DNA from: Breviolum minutum Mf 1.05b.01
Taxonomy: Eukaryota > Sar > Dinophyceae > Suessiales > Symbiodiniaceae
Direction: 5' to 3'
Assembly: GCA_000507305.1 (NCBI GenBank)
Contig: DF239407.1
Location: 124,001-188,000 of the forward strand
Length of the DNA stretch: 64,000 nucleotides
Part shown: positions 22,630-32,874 of the stretch, in pieces
How the letters are laid out: the number at the start of each line of letters is the position of its first letter
Position numbering within the stretch: position 1 is the stretch's first letter
Position numbers and translations under genes: made by a program
Notes under the pieces: model-generated
Told to the model about the DNA's origin: nothing
The model's database searches: none
What the model saw: the letters and a program-made list of their open reading frames with translations, nothing else

Positions 22630-22809
22630 CTCAGGGGATAGTTGGATGTACCCCTACCAACGTACCCCTATGGGAAATCCCTATACAAGCCCTATATAGT
22701 AGGTATTTATGGGTTATAATCCCCAAGAATCCCTACAAAACATAATAAACACCATGGGTACACTGTTAGGGATACACCCAATTGTCCCTTGAACATCTTT
22801 CTGTTGCAG

Positions 22810-22883
22810 CTTTTTGTTGTGGGGAAAGTGGGTTAAGTCAGATCGAGTCTGTGGGAAAATCATCCATTGAAGGAGTCATAATG
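22810..22883 (+). CDS. Internal exon with strong splice signals
   Basis: The acceptor CATCTTTCTGTTGCAG and donor ATG/GTAAGA bound 74 nt. One frame is open throughout: CCGESGLSQIESVGKSSIEG. It is small but has the best-looking pair of splice sites on the plus strand in this part of the window. Neighbouring exons were not found. A family B element lies 100 nt downstream. Confidence 0.4.
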
Positions 22884-22984
22884 GTAAGAACTTGGAATTC
22901 TGTACAATGGTTTTTAAAACAAACAAATAAATATGTGATCTATATATGCACCAGTGTATAAACAGTCAAGGGTAAAAAGTCATG

Positions 22985-23090
22985 CTGTTGATGGAAGAAA
23001 TCCATCACCAACTGGGGTTTTTAAAACCCTGTAAATAATGGGATAAACTACCAACCTCAACTGGTGATCGCCGGATTTCTGAACCATCAG
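22985..23090. mobile_element. Family B TIR element
   Basis: CTGTTGATGGAAGAAATCC at the left and GGATTTCTGAACCATCAG at the right, with a AACCCTGTAAATAATGGGAT core. Confidence 0.75.
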
Positions 23091-24299
23091 TAGTTCCAAG
23101 AAAAAAATCCAATAGGATGAGACCAGGAAATTCTGGGTTCCAGCCATGTTTTTTGTTTGCCAGCCTGGATTTCCCTGAGACATGGTTTTTGTTGGAACAG
23201 GGGGTCTTCCCTTGCTAGTCTATCTCTTAAGTCGATGTTGTGTGGTGTAAGTAACTATAGTTGACCCAGCTGTCTTTTATCGTTTTCATTGTACATTCTA
23301 TAGTAAATTTGGCCTGACACTTCCTGATAGGATCTATGGGTTTTGATTGTGCTTAATGTGCGTTCATTTTGTGGAGATGGGAATTGTGATTCCACATTGC
23401 GTATATCCGGAAATATATCACCTGAATCGGTTCGAGTGGATCTTATTTTCACCCCTTGGCTATACATAATCTGCGTGGAAATGTGTATAATTATATAAAA
23501 ATATATGAATATATAATATTTATATGTATGTATGCATGCACAAGAATATGACCAGAACAAAAAGCATGTATATCAATATGCCTACATAATATACACTTAA
23601 ATGTATATAATAGTTAATTTTGTAATTATAAAAAATATATTCAATACCAAAAAACATGTCAACACTTCTACATGAGCAAACAAAGAATCTATCACATCCT
23701 GTGAAGGTAGTATAATTTCATCCCCAACAAATGAATCAACCCACCCATGGGTCCGTGTAGAAATCACTCATGGAAATTCCATGGCACCTTACACGGAAAT
23801 TCCACTTCCAGAAATTCGCAAGGTTTGAAGCAATGAATACCTTGCGAACGGTGATTTTCACGGAGGAAATAAATATCCTCCGCTGTCAACAGAACTCTTG
23901 GGCTTTGGAAGTTGTAAATTTTCTGCGCTGCAATTCTAGGACAACCAGTTGAGCTGGATAGGTATGGTGTAAGAATATAACTATAGCTTTGGTGTGGCCA
24001 CCTCCCAGTAACAGTGACCACCAGGACTATTAGATGTTTAGTAGGGGGATTCCTACACACCTTCATTTGCCACTGGCATCGGGGCCACACCCAACTAATA
24101 TTATCTAAATCATCTACCCCCCCGAAACTAGCATGGCTAGCTGGAAAGTCCCCATTTTCAATACAAGCTGCACCCCTGCTATCTATTAAATGTATTCATA
24201 ATCCCTATAAACGGCCTTATCAATGGCTAACTGTGGTTATAACATTTATAACCCTACATATAGTATAGAGGTTCTGACTCCTTTTACAATTACTAGTAG

Positions 24300-24447
24300 T
24301 ACTTGGAGGATCATCCCAGTCAGTAAGTGGTTAATAACCATGGTTAGTAAGTCCCCTAAGTAGGGATATTCCCCTTCCAAATGGGCTTAATGGCTTATAA
24401 ATGGGAGTTACTAACAACTTACTAACTGCGATGATCCTCCAAGTAGG
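24300..24447. mobile_element. Family E TIR element, TA-flanked
   Basis: TACTTGGAGGATCATCCCAG and its inverse at the far end, with the GTCCCCTAAGTAGGG core. Very similar to 27,975-28,121. Confidence 0.8.
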
Positions 24448-24539
24448 GGCCCACCTTTCCGGAAGATGTAGGAAGACCACCCCCCCCGAAACTATAGCCG
24501 TCTTTTTTCAACACGAAAATTGCGCACCATCTGAAGTGA

Positions 24540-24791
24540 TCATTTCCGGACCATTTCCGTCGTGGAAAAATGGCCCGGGGATGTTTGGGGTATTTGGGAT
24601 CCCCGAAAATGAAAGGGCTTGTTACCTAGGGGTACCCCTAGAATCCCAAACCACCCATTATTTAATATTAGTTGAACCAGCACATCAACATCAATAATAC
24701 CGAGACTTGACTCAAAATTATTCACTGCCAAATTTCCCGCAAGTTGCATAAGGAAACCGACCTTTACCACCAACCAAGAATTTGTAATGTA
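24540..24791 (-). CDS. Candidate terminal exon, unknown (83 aa)
   Basis: Minus strand. The acceptor AGATCCTTTTAG opens 83 codons to TGA at 24,540. Residues include GFLMQLAGNLAVNNFESSLG and IIDVDVLVQLILNNGW, a hydrophobic helix-like run. A short palindrome (CTAGGGGTACCCCTAG) interrupts the second half, where the true exon may end at a GTACCC donor. No family was recognised. Confidence 0.4.
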   Translation of the reverse strand, partial: YITNSWLVVKVGFLMQLAGNLAVNNFESSLGIIDVDVLVQLILNNGWFGILGVPLGNKPFHFRGSQIPQTSPGHFSTTEMVRK

Positions 24792-24930
24792 CTAAAAGGA
24801 TCTAAAAGGGGCATAAATTCAACCAACAAAAACTCACAAATCTCCAACCTGTCTTGAATGAGTGAAGATCATGTAGGTTCACTCAATTCCAACTCTTACT
24901 TCAGTCAATTTGACTCAGACAAACCCCACC

Positions 24931-25680
24931 TCAATTGTAATCGAAGAAGTCCATCGACACAAACAAATCTTAAAAAAAAACACAGGCACACAAAAGAAAC
25001 AAGCTACATTACCCAAACGCGCCATGTAACCAAAAAATCAATCTATTTTGCTGTTGCCGAACTACTTTACTAACTGCGATTTATCCAATTCCATCCATCG
25101 GATATCCACCTATCATGAAGGTCCATTCCATCATTCACCAACTCAACCAACCCCCCATTGAAACGACCGAAACAACGAAGACGACCGACGAAACGAAACG
25201 ATAGGAGCCGAGATGCTTCGGAGGTTCAATAACATACCTTGGAATGTTATGGACTCCAGTAGATCACAATCTTCCAAGGATAAGTTGATCTTCCTTCGTG
25301 GGAAGAAGATGGAAAGGAAAGGTTTGTGTTTTTGAGTTGAAACATCTGTCGTTGATGGCAGGGAAGATTTCACATGATTTCACTGTTGTAAAAACATGTT
25401 TTTTTGAGAAGCACTGGTGTCAGGAGATGTTACAGCAGATTTGTGATTTGTGATTGTGTTTTTTGTTGGGAATGGCGGGAATTTAAATTGGATAGAAGTA
25501 GTGAGATGTCAAGGTGTGAAGTGATGTATAAAGCCTTTTTTGTTCACATACGTATAATTACATGGACGATGGATCCATTCACCAAAACACAAACAAACAC
25601 AATGTATCAAAAAGTGACTCAAATCCAATGTCTTTGTTTCTTGCAGAATCCTTCAGTCTATCCTTACTACAGTCAAACAT
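24931..25680 (-). CDS. Multi-exon gene fragment, unknown protein
   Basis: Minus strand. Exon 25,238-25,345 follows a CATCAACGACAG acceptor and reads KPFLSIFFPRRKINLSLEDC to a canonical GTATGT donor. A 269-nt intron ends in TGTGTTTTTTTTAAG. Exon 24,931-24,968 completes the split codon and adds LFVSMDFFDYN and TGA in phase. Near 25,678-25,680 an ATG starts a second strongly protein-like minus frame (CSKDRLKDSARNKDIGFESL), a likely first exon, though the exact junction to the middle exon is not resolved. A family H element lies immediately upstream of that ATG. No domain was recognised. Confidence 0.45.
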
Positions 25681-25689
25681 AGGGAATTT

Positions 25690-25848
25690 GTCAATGGTGG
25701 TTTCTGGTTCCCCTTAATAGGTGGTAGGGGACATATAATCTCCCAATTGGCAGTATATACCACTTATATACCACTTATATATTGCCTTTTGGGGGGTTAT
25801 ATGCTACCTACCACCTGTTAGGGGGAACCAGAAACAACCATTGAATTT
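25690..25848. mobile_element. Family H TIR element
   Basis: TCAATGGTGGTTTCTGGTTC left and GAACCAGAAACAACCATTGA right, a 20-base near-perfect TIR with the ACCCAATTGGCAGTATATAC-like core. Confidence 0.8.
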
Positions 25849-26005
25849 GTTCAGGAATTGGATTTTTCAGAGTTTTGGAGCCCAAACAAGGGAGCCGTGA
25901 CACGTACAGGTCATTGTTAACCATCTTCTATATAGAGAACTTCACAACTGCTCCTCAATGTACGGTGTGCAAAACACTGGAAGACATGGAAGAGGTAAAC
26001 CAGTG

Positions 26006-26106
26006 CAGCTAATGGAAGAAATCCTGCACCAGTTGGTGTGGAGAATCTCCCATTATTTACAGGGTTTCATACATCCCAGGTGGTGCAGGATTTCTTCAAT
26101 CAACAG
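26006..26106. mobile_element. Family B TIR element
   Basis: GCTAATGGAAGAAATCCTGC to GCAGGATTTCTTCAATCAAC. Confidence 0.75.
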
Positions 26107-26276
26107 TATTAAGATATGATCCTCCCATGATTCTAATGGAACAGAAAATCCTCCATCAACTGCCGCGAACCTGGATGCAGCAAACTAGCCAAATGAGATG
26201 TACATTGTGAACATGACTGGAAGGGGTTTTAATTCAGCATATCGCTCTTGGATGCTTTTGGTAATATATTGTTACC

Positions 26277-26380
26277 GCTGTTGGAAGAAATCCGGCGATC
26301 ACCACCTGGGATGTATAAAACCTTGTAAATGATGGGATACAGCTACCGATGAACGGGTGCAGGAATTCAGCCATCAACAG
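26277..26380. mobile_element. Family B TIR element
   Basis: CTGTTGGAAGAAATCCGGCG to AGGAATTCAGCCATCAACAG. Confidence 0.75.
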
Positions 26381-26657
26381 TATCATCAACATCATGTTTA
26401 CCAACAACACCATCATCCATGGGTCGTCATCATTTGTTTTTTCATCACAACCCACACGCCTAGGAAGAGATTAATGCGTTGTTGTTCAGGTCTGGTGCCT
26501 TCTCTCTATCAAAAATACTCAATGTCAAATACTGAACGTATGATCTGTTTGCCTACATTTGGGTAGTTGAAGTGGTAGCTAAATACACCACACATTGAGT
26601 TTCTGTGTATCTTCCATCTCTGTATCTGTCCACTTTAAATATCCATCTCTCCATCTA

Positions 26658-26755
26658 CTAGTTGGTGGTTTCAACCCAATTGAAAAATATTAGTCAAAAT
26701 GAGAATCTTCCCCAGGTAGGGGTGGAAATAAAACATATTTGAAACCACCACCTAG
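26658..26755. mobile_element. Family A TIR element with target duplication TCTA
   Basis: CTAGTTGGTGGTTTCAACCC and TTGAAACCACCACCTAG, flanked by TCTA at 26,654-26,657 and 26,756-26,759. Confidence 0.85.
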
Positions 26756-26773
26756 TCTATCATTTCCGCCACG

Positions 26774-26944
26774 TGTCCCGTCACAATCGATACGGGGCAA
26801 TGTTCGCAATCTCGCACGTTTCAGACTGATGCTGGAACCGCCCTTGGTCATCTTCAACCTCTGTCTGCAGCGATTTGGTTGACCTAGATGACCTTATTTG
26901 ACCTTGAGAAACAAAATCCCAAAAGATTGATGAATGAAGGCAAT
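26774..26944 (-). CDS. Exon-like island between two TIR elements
   Basis: The whole non-repetitive island between a family K and a family A element is open on the minus strand and ends at TGA 26,774-26,776. It includes KSLQTEVEDDQGRFQHQSET and CEIANIAPYRL, a typical hydrophilic protein segment. Two plus frames are also open, so the strand is an inference from composition. Confidence 0.35.
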
Positions 26945-26949
26945 ATACC

Positions 26950-27045
26950 TGGACCTTCCAGTTTGGGTGCCAAATGGTTCCTAAAGGGTGTCAATTTACC
27001 ATTCCTTAGGGTTTAAGGAAGGCACCCTTTGGAAGGTGCTGGTAT
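26950..27045. mobile_element. Family K TIR hairpin
   Basis: CCTGGACCTTCCAGTTTGGG ... GGAAGGTGCTGGTATA, copy of 9,562-9,664 with the right arm shortened. Confidence 0.7.
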
Positions 27046-27477
27046 ATATATATATATAAACATGGGTAAAAACACACATGTAGAATTGTTGAAGATGATT
27101 GCAACAAGAGGTTCCAAACACATTCAGCACATTCTGCGATATTAGTGATGATTTTCTTTCCATATGGTATGAGAAAACAAAACCATACATTACATCTAAA
27201 TTGAAGAAATCCAAGCACAAGAAAGGGATAAATACCCTCCCTGAAACTAACATGGCATCTAAAAATGATGGTTTCCAATAGGAATCTCCTTTTCCAGCGG
27301 TGTATTTTCAGGTGCTATGGTAGGTTCAAGGAAGGTAGTTGTTTAAGACCGAATTTTTTAGCAAGTTCAGGGGCATTTTTTCGCGGCTTTTTTTGAGTCC
27401 TTCAAAAAAGAGATCAGGAGCGGACCATACGAAAGTCATGGAGAAATGGTGATTCCGTTTTGCCCGCAACCTACCTT

Positions 27478-27570
27478 TGGATCCAAGTACCTCCTAAGAA
27501 GATACTTTGGGCCCCCCAAACTTGTACCCATACAGTGCATTCCTAGCAGCGGATCCTTGGATCCATAGGG
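27478..27570. mobile_element. Family L hairpin
   Basis: GGATCCAAGTACCTCCTAAG to CTTGGATCCATAGG, inverse orientation of the 3.2 kb copy. Confidence 0.65.
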
Positions 27571-27727
27571 AGCCTACCTTTGGACCCCAAAACCCATGAA
27601 AAAATGAACGTTTTCTTTTTAGCTCTCAGAAATATGTTTTTTTTTGACCCCTACAAATTGAAGGTTGTGGGTTCCCATGGTATTGGAACACAAGAAGGAA
27701 CGGATAGTACGAACACTTAATACTTAT

Positions 27728-27825
27728 CTGGTTGGTGGTTTCAACCCATTTGAAAAATATTAGTGAAATTGGATCATTTCCCCAAGTAGGGGTGAAAATA
27801 AAGAATATTTGAAACCATCACCTAG
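27728..27825. mobile_element. Family A TIR element
   Basis: CTGGTTGGTGGTTTCAACCC and TTGAAACCATCACCTAG. Flanks TTAT and TTAC are one base from a perfect duplication. Confidence 0.75.
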
Positions 27826-27974
27826 TTACACAAGTTGACTAGTAATACAAACGATGCCACTGATTAAAGATACATGATAGTGATACTGCTGATAACTGCT
27901 ATCATTTGCATGGATCATAATCACAATGCCTGGCAATATCGTTTCATCAAATTAGCCCAACCAAGAGGCTGGCC

Positions 27975-28121
27975 TAGTTGGAGGATCATCCCAGTTAGTA
28001 AGTGGGTAATAACCATGGTTAGTAAGTCCCCTAAGTAGGGTTGTTCCCCTTCCAAATGGCCTAAATGGCTTATAAATAGGGGTTACTAACCACTTGCCAA
28101 CTGGGAAGATCCTCCAAGTAG
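27975..28121. mobile_element. Family E TIR element
   Basis: AGTTGGAGGATCATCCCAGT to CTGGGAAGATCCTCCAAGTA with the standard core. Confidence 0.75.
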
Positions 28122-28128
28122 TGATTGT

Positions 28129-28490
28129 TCATCCATTAATCCAGGCCATAGCTCTCCCAAGGCCCTCGCAATGTTTCGAAGATGACATCATGGGATGTTC
28201 TTTTAGCGGCAGCCCCCCAGGAAATCAGCCGTACTAAGGGGAACCAATGCTTATTAATTGGAAAAAATATAGGGGGGGCGTATATATCATTAGGGTGGGG
28301 GTAGTAACCGACCCCCAAACCATGATTTCAAACACGTTTTTTTCACAAAATCGTTTTCCGGACGTTTCACGTTCACACCACCGAGGAACTGTTTACCATG
28401 GAAATACGTTTCTTCACACACCACCTTGTCAAAAGGCAAGGTCACATCTCCTTGTCGACCGTGCAACAGCGTGGCAACTTTCGGTAGCAT
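28129..28490 (-). CDS. Complete two-exon gene model whose intron is a family C element (82 aa)
   Basis: Minus strand. ATG at 28,488-28,490 is preceded by an in-frame TAA four codons upstream. Exon 1 (28,313-28,490) encodes VATLLHGRQGDVTLPFDKVV and GGVNVKRPENDFVKKTCLKS. The 113-nt intron (28,200-28,312) begins GTCGGTTACTACCCCCACCC, matches the family C element (ACCATTGGTTTCCC-like spacer, TTTCCTGGGGGG arm) and ends CCGCTAAAAG. Exon 2 (28,129-28,199) continues in phase with MMSSSKHCEGLGRAMAWING and TGA. Total 249 nt, 83 codons including stop. No domain was recognised. Coding status and splicing are inferred from frame, composition and phase. Confidence 0.6.
28200..28312 (-). mobile_element. Family C element acting as an intron (inferred)
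   Basis: Carries family C features (G/C-homopolymer arms, AAGCATTGGTTCCCCTTAGT-like centre on the minus strand) and coincides with the predicted intron of the gene at 28,129-28,490, GT at one end and AG at the other. Confidence 0.55.
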
Positions 28491-28678
28491 GGATTGATAT
28501 TAACTTGCCGTGAAAATTTACTGGAGGAAGGTCACCCAACAGTTGGGCAAGATATACAAAAAAACACGACTTATATAATGCCAGGTTACCACATATTTAA
28601 ATATATATACATGTATATATATATACATATGAGTTACGGACGAAATTTGGTACATGGCGAAAGGACATCCCAAAATAG

Positions 28679-28790
28679 GGTGGGCCCCTATCGGTTTTGC
28701 AGTGGCGGCACTCCGCCCCATCTTTCCTCAAAGTCATTCTTTGGGTTTTTAAGGGTTTACATGGATGTGTACCTACTTCTTATATAAGGT
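28679..28790. repeat. Dispersed repeat, copy 1
   Basis: Starts GGTGGGCCCCTATCGGTTTT. The same start recurs at 29,306, with a similar AT-rich tail. Confidence 0.6.
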
Positions 28791-28804
28791 TTTAAGTTCA
28801 GGCC

Positions 28805-29938
28805 ATGTGCAGTTATAGAAATAAAGGAACCGCGGTGCTTTTTTGCGTCAGTCAGAGGATGGGGCAGAGTCAGAACTGGAGGAGCTGCTACTGTCAGATT
28901 GAGGAGCAGGAGCTGTGTGGGTACTACAAAGTACTACTCCAGTACTACTCAGTGCTACTCCGGTACTACTCTGTACTAGAAAGAACTACTCCAGNAATAT
29001 GTCTAGAATGATTGGGCCTACCAATGGAGATGCACGAAAAAAACGTGAAATGATGTGTGAGTGGTGCGATACTCTGGGCATATTGTGAAGTCCATGGCTA
29101 GTGACATTAACACAGGCACAGCTCCCTGCAGCAACACGGCTGCAGCAATTGATTGCCTCTCACCACTTGTTGCCATACGACTTTGTGATTCATTAGAAAC
29201 AGCACAGCCTATGTTAAACACCACCCTTGCTATCCACCTGACTTCAAAAAAGGTTGATGCTTTTGCATTTGTTACACATAGATTGATACAGGGGTATCGT
29301 TTTAGGGTGGGCCCCTATCGGTTTTGCGGCGCCAGCAACCCCACGACCCACTCAATACTACTTTGGTCATACCTAATTTTGTCGGATGCTCATATATATA
29401 TAAATGTGTTAACACACATTGCCTATTGGGGGTTATATGACCCATAGACCCAAACCTTGTACAAGACACCATGTTATCAAGTCAAGAAGTGCATCGAACA
29501 ATATATAGGACAACTTCCAACCAAGGGTCCTATGTCTCTACGCAGTCCAACCCATGTTTGGGGGGTGTGCTTAAAAAATCCTTCGATTTGTCCTGTACTT
29601 TTTGATCTTTTTGTTTGCAACCAAAAACATAGGTTGAACGAACTTCAGGTTATGATATTGGAGATATTTGAAAGGGTTACTGTTGGAGATACACCCACTT
29701 TTCATTGAAACATAATTTGGAGGATCAGCAACAAATAACTGTTGCCGGATTCAAACATCAACACTTCTTTCCTCCACGTCGCTCACTAATTAAATCGAAA
29801 CCTTTTCCAACCAGCCAGAAAGATGAAGGGCCATTTAAAAAAGAAACTGAAGAAAATCCTACTTCTCACAAATCAACATCTGGATCTGGATCAATGATGG
29901 TTGTTTTCTTTGGTTGCCTTCGGGGGTGGTTTTGAAGG
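28805..29938 (+). CDS. Multi-exon gene fragment, unknown protein
   Basis: Four plus-strand islands look like exons of one gene. 28,805-29,008: NWRSCYCQIEEQELC followed by a 21-base tandem repeat encoding YYKVLLQ, YYSVLLR and YYSVLER, then a stop. 29,046-29,290: SMASDINTGTAPCSNTAAAI and SKKVDAFAFVTHRLIQ. 29,460-29,664: VKKCIEQYIGQLPTKGP and CPVLFDLFVCNQKHRLNELQ. 29,731-29,938: FKHQHFFPPRRSLIKSKPF and GPFKKETEENPTSHKSTSGS. The last two join in phase across a 66-nt gap (CAG/GTTATG donor, TTGGAG acceptor). Joins between the earlier islands are unresolved, and a repeat copy sits at 29,305-29,420. The N at about 28,995 lies in the first island. No family was recognised. Confidence 0.45.
28921..28984 (+). 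repeat. In-frame 21-base tandem repeat
   Basis: Three units of 21 bases with substitutions that mostly keep the Tyr-Tyr-x-Val-Leu-x-x pattern. The multiple-of-three length and the conserved residues support coding in this frame. Confidence 0.7.
29305..29425. repeat. Dispersed repeat, copy 2, inside the gene above
   Basis: GGTGGGCCCCTATCGGTTTT start shared with 28,679. It probably lies in an intron. Confidence 0.6.
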
Positions 29939-30369
29939 TAAGGCAATGGTAAGGACAGTCATTACTAGTACTTTCATATACCTAACCAATATAGTATAAA
30001 CAACGAATAAAGGCAATCTATCTACCAAAACCAAGAGTAATTATTTCATGTTTTTAGCTCCTATTAGGCATGTCGAAGCATGGAATCGGAACTTTCCCAA
30101 TGCAAAAATACATAAACATGTGCCAAAACTTGAACCTTAACAACTGCCAACAAAAACGACAACCAAATTTTAGATGAACGATCCAGGTATACACCGGAAA
30201 ATTAGACCATCAAAAACTAACATGACTAGCTGGAAAAACAACCATACCCCCATGACGGGGAAAACCAATGCGACGATTCAGGTACTTTACCTACTATATT
30301 TTACCATAAGAATCAACTAAGGTATATGTAAATATATCATGGATGGATCCTATATGGGCTATGTGTACA

Positions 30370-30500
30370 CATACACACATAACCCCCTTCATTCCATCTA
30401 GCATAAGAGTCCACTTCCATTTTCCCAGCCATTTCTCACCGTTCACCCGGCGTACCATGCAGCCCTGAATTTCGAAACTCTGCACAAATAAATTGCCTGG
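30370..30500 (-). CDS. Coding-like island, minus strand, two frames
   Basis: One minus frame gives GNLFVQSFEIQGCMVRRVNG and EKWLGKWKWTLMLDGMKGV. Another gives MAGKMEVDSYARWNEGGY after a GTGAGA donor-like site. It lies next to a family J element (about 30,275-30,355). Unresolved. Confidence 0.3.
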
Positions 30501-30534
30501 ATTCAGTGGGTGGGTCAAGGGGTTGAGTTGGGGG

Positions 30535-30645
30535 CAGTTCAGGGAATTTCACCCATTGAAATTCCCTTCATAAGGCCTTATTAGGGCCTTATTTCTTGAG
30601 GGGTGGCATTGGGGAGGGGGGTCCCCTTAGGTTCCCATAATAGGA
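30535..30645. mobile_element. Family C-like hairpin
   Basis: ATAAGGCCTTATTAGGGCC palindromic centre and GGGTGGCATTGGGG, GGTCCCCTTAGGTTCCCAT tail, as at 964-1,080. Confidence 0.5.
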
Positions 30646-30789
30646 GAGTTTTTGAATTTAGGAGAGTTTTTGTCTACCCTGTGATTTTGAGGATTCTGGG
30701 GTTCTTTAGCTCATTGAGCAGGAAAATAATGAAAAATACATCATCCTTGGTGACCTAGATCGCTCCGCCAATATGTCACCGGGTAGTTG

Positions 30790-31139
30790 TTAAAATATTC
30801 CAATTGAGCAGTTCGAGTACTGGGTGTCCGTGTCATAGTCAACTTTTAAACCACTGGCATCCACAGGATAGTTTGAGAGAGAACGTCGATCTTTTTTTGC
30901 GACAAAAAAATGGATCATATGCATACATACCCAAAAATTGACATGAAACATACTCGAAAACAGCACGATTCGAAAATCAATTGGCAATTTCCTTTGAAGA
31001 TTTACAATAAGATTTTGCAAAGAAATCACAAGATTTAGTTCTAACTCAACAACCTCCCACCCTTTTCTCACCTGTCTTTCCGATCTTCATCACTGCCTTT
31101 AAAAGTACAACCATCCAGTTCGGTGTCCTCAGCATCAAT
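30790..31139 (-). CDS. Two-exon C-terminal part of unknown protein (90 codons)
   Basis: Minus strand. The acceptor ATCTCGAAACAG opens exon 31,072-31,139, reading AEDTELDGCTFKGSDEDRKD, to a canonical CAG/GTGAGA donor. An 80-nt intron ends TAAATCTTCAAAG. Exon 30,790-30,991 continues in phase: LPIDFRIVLFSSMFHVNFW, then SNYPVDASGLKVDYDTDTQY, ending IGIF and TAA. The acidic first exon and the phase match make this one of the better models. A second GTATGT site after the NFW residues could mark another small intron. No domain was recognised. Confidence 0.55.
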
Positions 31140-31221
31140 CTGTTTCGAGATGGCGAAAAAATGAAGATATCATACCCATAGGATCCATGAGACTGGCCTA
31201 TCACTACAGTGACGGGCAGAA

Positions 31222-31386
31222 TGCTTGTGTCAATGGCTGTTTCCTGGTTCCCTTAATAGGTGGTAGGTATCATATAATCACCCAATTGGCAATATATAAG
31301 TGGTATATAAGTGGTATATACTGCCAATTGGGTAATTATATATCACCTCCCACCTGCTAAGGGAACCAGCAAACTTCATTGACCAT
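31222..31386. mobile_element. Family H TIR element
   Basis: TCAATGGCTGTTTCCTGGTT to AGGGAACCAGCAAACTTCATTGA with repeated AAGTGGTATATA in the core. A short flanking segment (ATAGGATCCAT.AAACTGGCCTATCA) is duplicated on both sides (about 31,180 and 31,385). Confidence 0.75.
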
Positions 31387-32047
31387 AGGATCCATAAAAC
31401 TGGCCTATCATTAAGGTGACGGGCAGAATGCTTTACTCATCCTTGACTCCCCCAACTATCAACCATTGATTTTCTGCATTACGCATATTTGAAGTCTCTC
31501 ATCATTACTGGTTGGTTTATAAAGCTAATAGAAAGAACATATATGTTTTTTTCTCGCCCCTACAGTGGTTTTGGTAGAATATTCCTGAATCAAGTAACCA
31601 ATCCCACTATATGTGATATGTGGTGACCAATATTCAATATGAGATTCCCTGATAAAACCACGTCAATTTGCATGGTTTTGGTGGGGTGGTTTGGTTGCGG
31701 TTGATTTATCACCCGTTGGGCTGATCAAAGGACAAACACTTTTCAGGAGCCATGTATATGATATATATTTATCATGTGTAATCTATATGCAACCTATACT
31801 TATTTGCAAACTGGGATGTGTGTTTGTGTGTCAGGGTGTGCAAGTGGCTTATAAATCTTATAACCTAAACCGTAACAGTGGATATTGAAAGTCTCCATAC
31901 ATGGTTCCTTTCATTAAACAGAAAAAACATAGATTTTCTACCCTCTGTTCAAATGGTTAAACCGCATGCCCCAATTTATAGCCCACCAGCTACCTTTCAC
32001 CACCACCTTTCGGCGAGGCATGGCATCAAAAGGATCTGTGGGGCCAT

Positions 32048-32168
32048 TACCCTCTAGTAAACTAACATAGCGATGGCTGGAAAACCCACCATTTTTTAAT
32101 AGGAGATACATCGACTCAAATGGTGGATGTCCCAGCCAGCTATGTTAGTTTACCGGAAAGGATGTATG
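32048..32168. mobile_element. Family D-like TIR hairpin
   Basis: CTAGTAAACTAACATAGCGA with inverted CAGCTATGTTAGTTTACC. Relatives at 41.3, 43.9 and 47.1 kb. Confidence 0.65.
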
Positions 32169-32595
32169 CTTTGATTTTTTTAATTAGCTTCCTTTTCTTT
32201 TTTGCCAAGCTCATCTATGTAAGATATCCCAATCAAATCCTCAACTAGCTGGCAGCTGGGGCTTTTCAACACATTTGACAACAATTGATTTTCTACATCA
32301 CAACTTCAATTACTAATCACCGCGGTATCACCAAAAATGCAGGTACTGAACCTTGTAAGGCTAACCTTGTAAGACTATGTTGGGGGTGGGTTTCGCTCAC
32401 ATAAGCCTTACGTACAGCTTACATAGGTGAGGATTCCTCCATTTTCGGTGCCTGAAATGTTTGGTGAATAGGTAAGAAAAAAAGTTCCTTGACGTGTGGC
32501 TCCAAATGAATCCAACGCTCAAAATGCCTACTAGTTGGTTAGTTGAACCACCAACTTTTAAAAAAAACAAGAGCGTCCCAATCATATGGGGAATG

Positions 32596-32768
32596 ATTTT
32601 CCCTCTATCTGTTGGGAAACCCAAACAAAAATACACAGAAATCTTGAACAAAAATCACCACAACGGAAGCCAAATGTACATAGTAGTAATTTTTCCATCA
32701 CTACATATGGGAAATTTATGGAAAATCCATCCAATTCTTCCTGGCAGAATCACCAAAAACCATCCAAA
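32596..32768. repeat. Local duplication, copy 1
   Basis: About 160 bases from GTTGGGAAACCCAAACAAAA to ATTCTTCCTGGCAGAATCAC match 34,034-34,185 with roughly one difference in ten, by eye. Confidence 0.8.
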
Positions 32769-32769
32769 T

Positions 32770-32874
32770 CTAGTTGGTGGTTGAACCAACCCATCTGAAA
32801 AATATGAGTCAAAATAGGAATCTTCCCCAATTTTCGGGGTGAAAATGAAAAAAATGCTTGAAACCACCAACCAG
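32770..32874. mobile_element. Family A TIR element
   Basis: CTAGTTGGTGGTTGAACC and TTGAAACCACCAACCAG ends, directly after the duplicated segment. Confidence 0.75.
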
